Shown here one piece after another: positions 62,483-64,000 of a DNA stretch of 64,000 nt (positions are counted from its first letter, which is position 1; the number at the start of each line of letters is the position of its first letter). A program made the translations under genes and the position numbers. The notes beneath the pieces are model-generated. The model did no database searches. It saw only the letters and a program-made list of their open reading frames with translations, and was not told where the DNA came from. The stretch is from Salinicola socius (GTDB lineage: Bacteria > Pseudomonadota > Gammaproteobacteria > Pseudomonadales > Halomonadaceae): contig NZ_MSDO01000011.1 of assembly GCF_001937195.1 (NCBI RefSeq), forward strand, positions 124,001 through 188,000, in the 5' to 3' direction.

Positions 62483-64000
62483 ATGGCCATTTCCGCAAAA
62501 GTCAGCGCGCTTAACGAAGACGTTGCCGCAGCACCTGCTTCCGCCGTTGGAACTGACGGTACGATTGCCCTGGAGCAGCCCAGGAAAGTGCTGCTGAGTC
62601 TTTCTCCCGACGACGTGCAGACACTGCAGCGAGATGGCGATGATCTCCTGGTCAGAACGACTGATGGACAGGTCATTCGCATCGAAAATTTCTACGGTGC
62701 GGACGGGAACCTGGAGAGCCAACTCTATTTGACCGGCGAAGATCAGGAACTGATCTGGGCTGACCTCGGCCCAGCCAGTAGCGACGGTTTCATTGCCGCC
62801 GACTACATTCCACAAAATGAATTCGGCGTATTCGAGCCGGTTACCGCTGCCGGAGAAGGTGGAGAGGGCCTCGGGGTCACGCCGTTGGGCTGGGCTGCCA
62901 TCGGCGGTGGTGCGCTGGCCGCTGGTGCCGTCGCCGCTGGAGGCGGTGGCGGCGGCGGTAGCGACGATGACGACGATACCCCACCGGAGGATGCCGATGA
63001 CAGCGATAACGAGGACGATGCGACGCCACCCGACGCGCCCGCGATAAATCCTTCCAACGGCGAAACCATCAGCGGTGAAGCCGAACCTGGCAGCACCATC
63101 ATCATTACCGACGGCGATGGCAATCCCGTCGGCGAGACCATTACCGGCGACGACGGCAACTGGACGTTCACACCCGAGGAACCGCTGCCCGACGGCACCG
63201 ACATCGACGTCGTCGCCCAGGACCCCGCCGGCAATACCAGCCAGCCAACGACTGGCACCATCGATGCCTCCGCACCGGATGCGCCGACACTCGATCCATC
63301 CAACGGCGAAACCATCAGCGGTGAAGCCGAACCTGGCAGCACCATCATCATTACCGACGGCGACGGCAATCCCGTCGGCGAGACCATTACCGGCGACGAC
63401 GGCAACTGGACGTTCACACCCGAGGAACCGCTGCCCGACGGCACCGACATCGACGTCGTCGCCCAGGACCCCGCCGGCAATACCAGCCAGCCAACGACTG
63501 GCACCATCGATGCCTCCGCGCCGGACGCCCCCACCATCGATCTCTCGAATGGGGAAACGCTGACCGGCACCGCCGAGCCGGGGAGCACCGTCACCCTGAC
63601 CGACGGAGATGGCAACGCCATTGGTGATACCACCGCGAACGGAGAGGGTAACTGGTCATTCACGCCGAGCGAGCCGCTACCCGATGGTACGGAAGTTTCC
63701 GCAACTGCCACAGACGCCGCCGGTAACGAGAGCCAGCCGGTTACCACGACCATCGACGCGCTGGCACCCGATGCCCCCGCTATCGATCCCACCGATGGCA
63801 CCCTCTTGACCGGCACCGCCGAGCCAGGAAGCACCGTCACCCTGACCGGCGGAGACGGCAATCCGATCGGTTCCGCGATCACCGACGCCAACGGCAACTG
63901 GTCGTTCCAGCCCGAGCAACCGCTGGATGACGGCACGGATGTGACCGCAACCGCGACAGACGCCGCCGGCAACGTCAGCGAACCCGCGACGACCACCGTC
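62483..64000 (+). CDS. Large BapA/LapA-like repeat adhesin, N-terminal part (continues past window)
   Basis: 506 codons are visible and the frame is open to the right edge. Residues about 25-115 form a beta-rich prefix domain (VLLSLSPDDVQTLQRDGDDL, FYGADGNLESQLYLTGEDQE) like that of BapA proteins. TAAG at 121-124 precedes a Gly/Ala-rich hydrophobic stretch (136-160), an acidic linker DDDDDTPPEDADDSDNEDD, then 82-residue bacterial Ig-like repeats from residue 183. There is no Sec signal peptide, as expected for type I secretion. ATG at 62483 follows AGGGAGAG. The likely role is surface attachment or biofilm formation. Confidence 0.88.
   Translation, partial: MAISAKVSALNEDVAAAPASAVGTDGTIALEQPRKVLLSLSPDDVQTLQRDGDDLLVRTTDGQVIRIENFYGADGNLESQLYLTGEDQELIWADLGPASSDGFIAADYIPQNEFGVFEPVTAAGEGGEGLGVTPLGWAAIGGGALAAGAVAAGGGGGGGSDDDDDTPPEDADDSDNEDDATPPDAPAINPSNGETISGEAEPGSTIIITDGDGNPVGETITGDDGNWTFTPEEPLPDGTDIDVVAQDPAGNTSQPTTGTIDASAPDAPTLDPSNGETISGEAEPGSTIIITDGDGNPVGETITGDDGNWTFTPEEPLPDGTDIDVVAQDPAGNTSQPTTGTIDASAPDAPTIDLSNGETLTGTAEPGSTVTLTDGDGNAIGDTTANGEGNWSFTPSEPLPDGTEVSATATDAAGNESQPVTTTIDALAPDAPAIDPTDGTLLTGTAEPGSTVTLTGGDGNPIGSAITDANGNWSFQPEQPLDDGTDVTATATDAAGNVSEPATTTV
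63029..64000 (+). repeat. Tandem 246-base repeats encoding 82-residue Ig-like domains
   Basis: Four units at 63029-63274, 63275-63520, 63521-63766 and 63767 to the window end, spaced exactly 246 bases. Each encodes PDAP, an NGET-like turn, GEAEPGSTI, DGDGNP, GNWTFTP, and a DPAGNTSQP-type end. Units 1 and 2 are almost identical at the DNA level, units 3 and 4 have diverged. Confidence 0.92.

Noticed and set aside
62803-63996. A 397-codon minus-strand frame across the adhesin repeats
   Set aside because: Antisense of the repeats; the plus-strand frame has a ribosome-binding site, a domain structure and a continuous repeat pattern.
63029-64000. Regular direct repeats that might suggest a CRISPR array
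   Set aside because: The period is 246 bases, there are no unique spacers of CRISPR size, and the repeats encode protein domains in frame.
1-64000. tRNA, rRNA, transposase and prophage genes
   Set aside because: I looked for cloverleaf ends, rRNA segments and transposase or integrase signatures and saw none, although a covariance-model scan could not be run.

Overview
The window is a GC-rich chromosomal segment from a gammaproteobacterium. Gene content and order point to the Halomonadaceae (Halomonas, Salinicola, Chromohalobacter or Kushneria type), but this is inference from gene neighbourhoods and protein style; no rRNA or other taxonomic marker is present. Genes are densely packed, many overlap by 1-11 bases, and I see no tRNA, rRNA, CRISPR array, transposase or prophage gene.

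Layout. (a) 1-11121: a conserved core block on the minus strand, nnr-tsaE-amiB-mutL-miaA-hfq-hflX (hflX runs off the left edge and starts with TTG), then queG, orn and rsgA. (b) 11122-18000: a palindrome-rich gap, a purine permease, rhdA-psd, a divergent TetR / FAD dehydrogenase pair with a clear palindromic operator, a Nudix gene and arfB. (c) 18016-28396: a seven-gene minus-strand peptide uptake and hydrolysis operon (binding protein, two permeases, fused double ATPase, M81/MlrC peptidase, two M20 peptidases) with a divergent LysR regulator and two palindromes between them. (d) 28415-32112: EF-P and its lysylation enzymes (epmA, efp, epmB), with an SDR gene overlapping epmA. (e) 32148-38095: a small membrane protein, a PmrAB/QseBC-like two-component system, a glycosyltransferase behind a PmrA-like box, a dispersed-repeat-like element, a DUF3465-like protein, and a protealysin-type M4 peptidase overlapping its emfourin-type inhibitor gene. 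(f) 38164-42407: an iron module of esterase, TonB-dependent receptor, Fur box and divergent AraC regulator. (g) 42437-50679: a PilZ/HD-GYP protein, serB, parC, parE, yqiA. (h) 50705-61967: pgi, cmoAB, a membrane sulfatase, serine acetyltransferase, cysN, cysD, then cpdA-yqiB-nudF. (i) 62483-64000: the N-terminus of a large BapA/LapA-like repeat adhesin behind a strikingly AT-rich upstream region.

How they work together. Most of the window is housekeeping: RNA modification and decay, mismatch repair, wall amidase, ribosome maturation and rescue, sulfate assimilation, topoisomerase IV. The accessory parts are the peptide operon, the TetR-controlled FAD/Nudix cluster, the iron receptor/esterase module without siderophore biosynthesis genes, the M4 peptidase/inhibitor pair, the two-component/glycosyltransferase cell-surface module, and the adhesin. 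The least explained are the peptide operon (substrate unknown), the TetR/FAD cluster, the SDR embedded in the EF-P neighbourhood, and the degenerate HD-GYP protein that keeps an apparently intact c-di-GMP binding motif.
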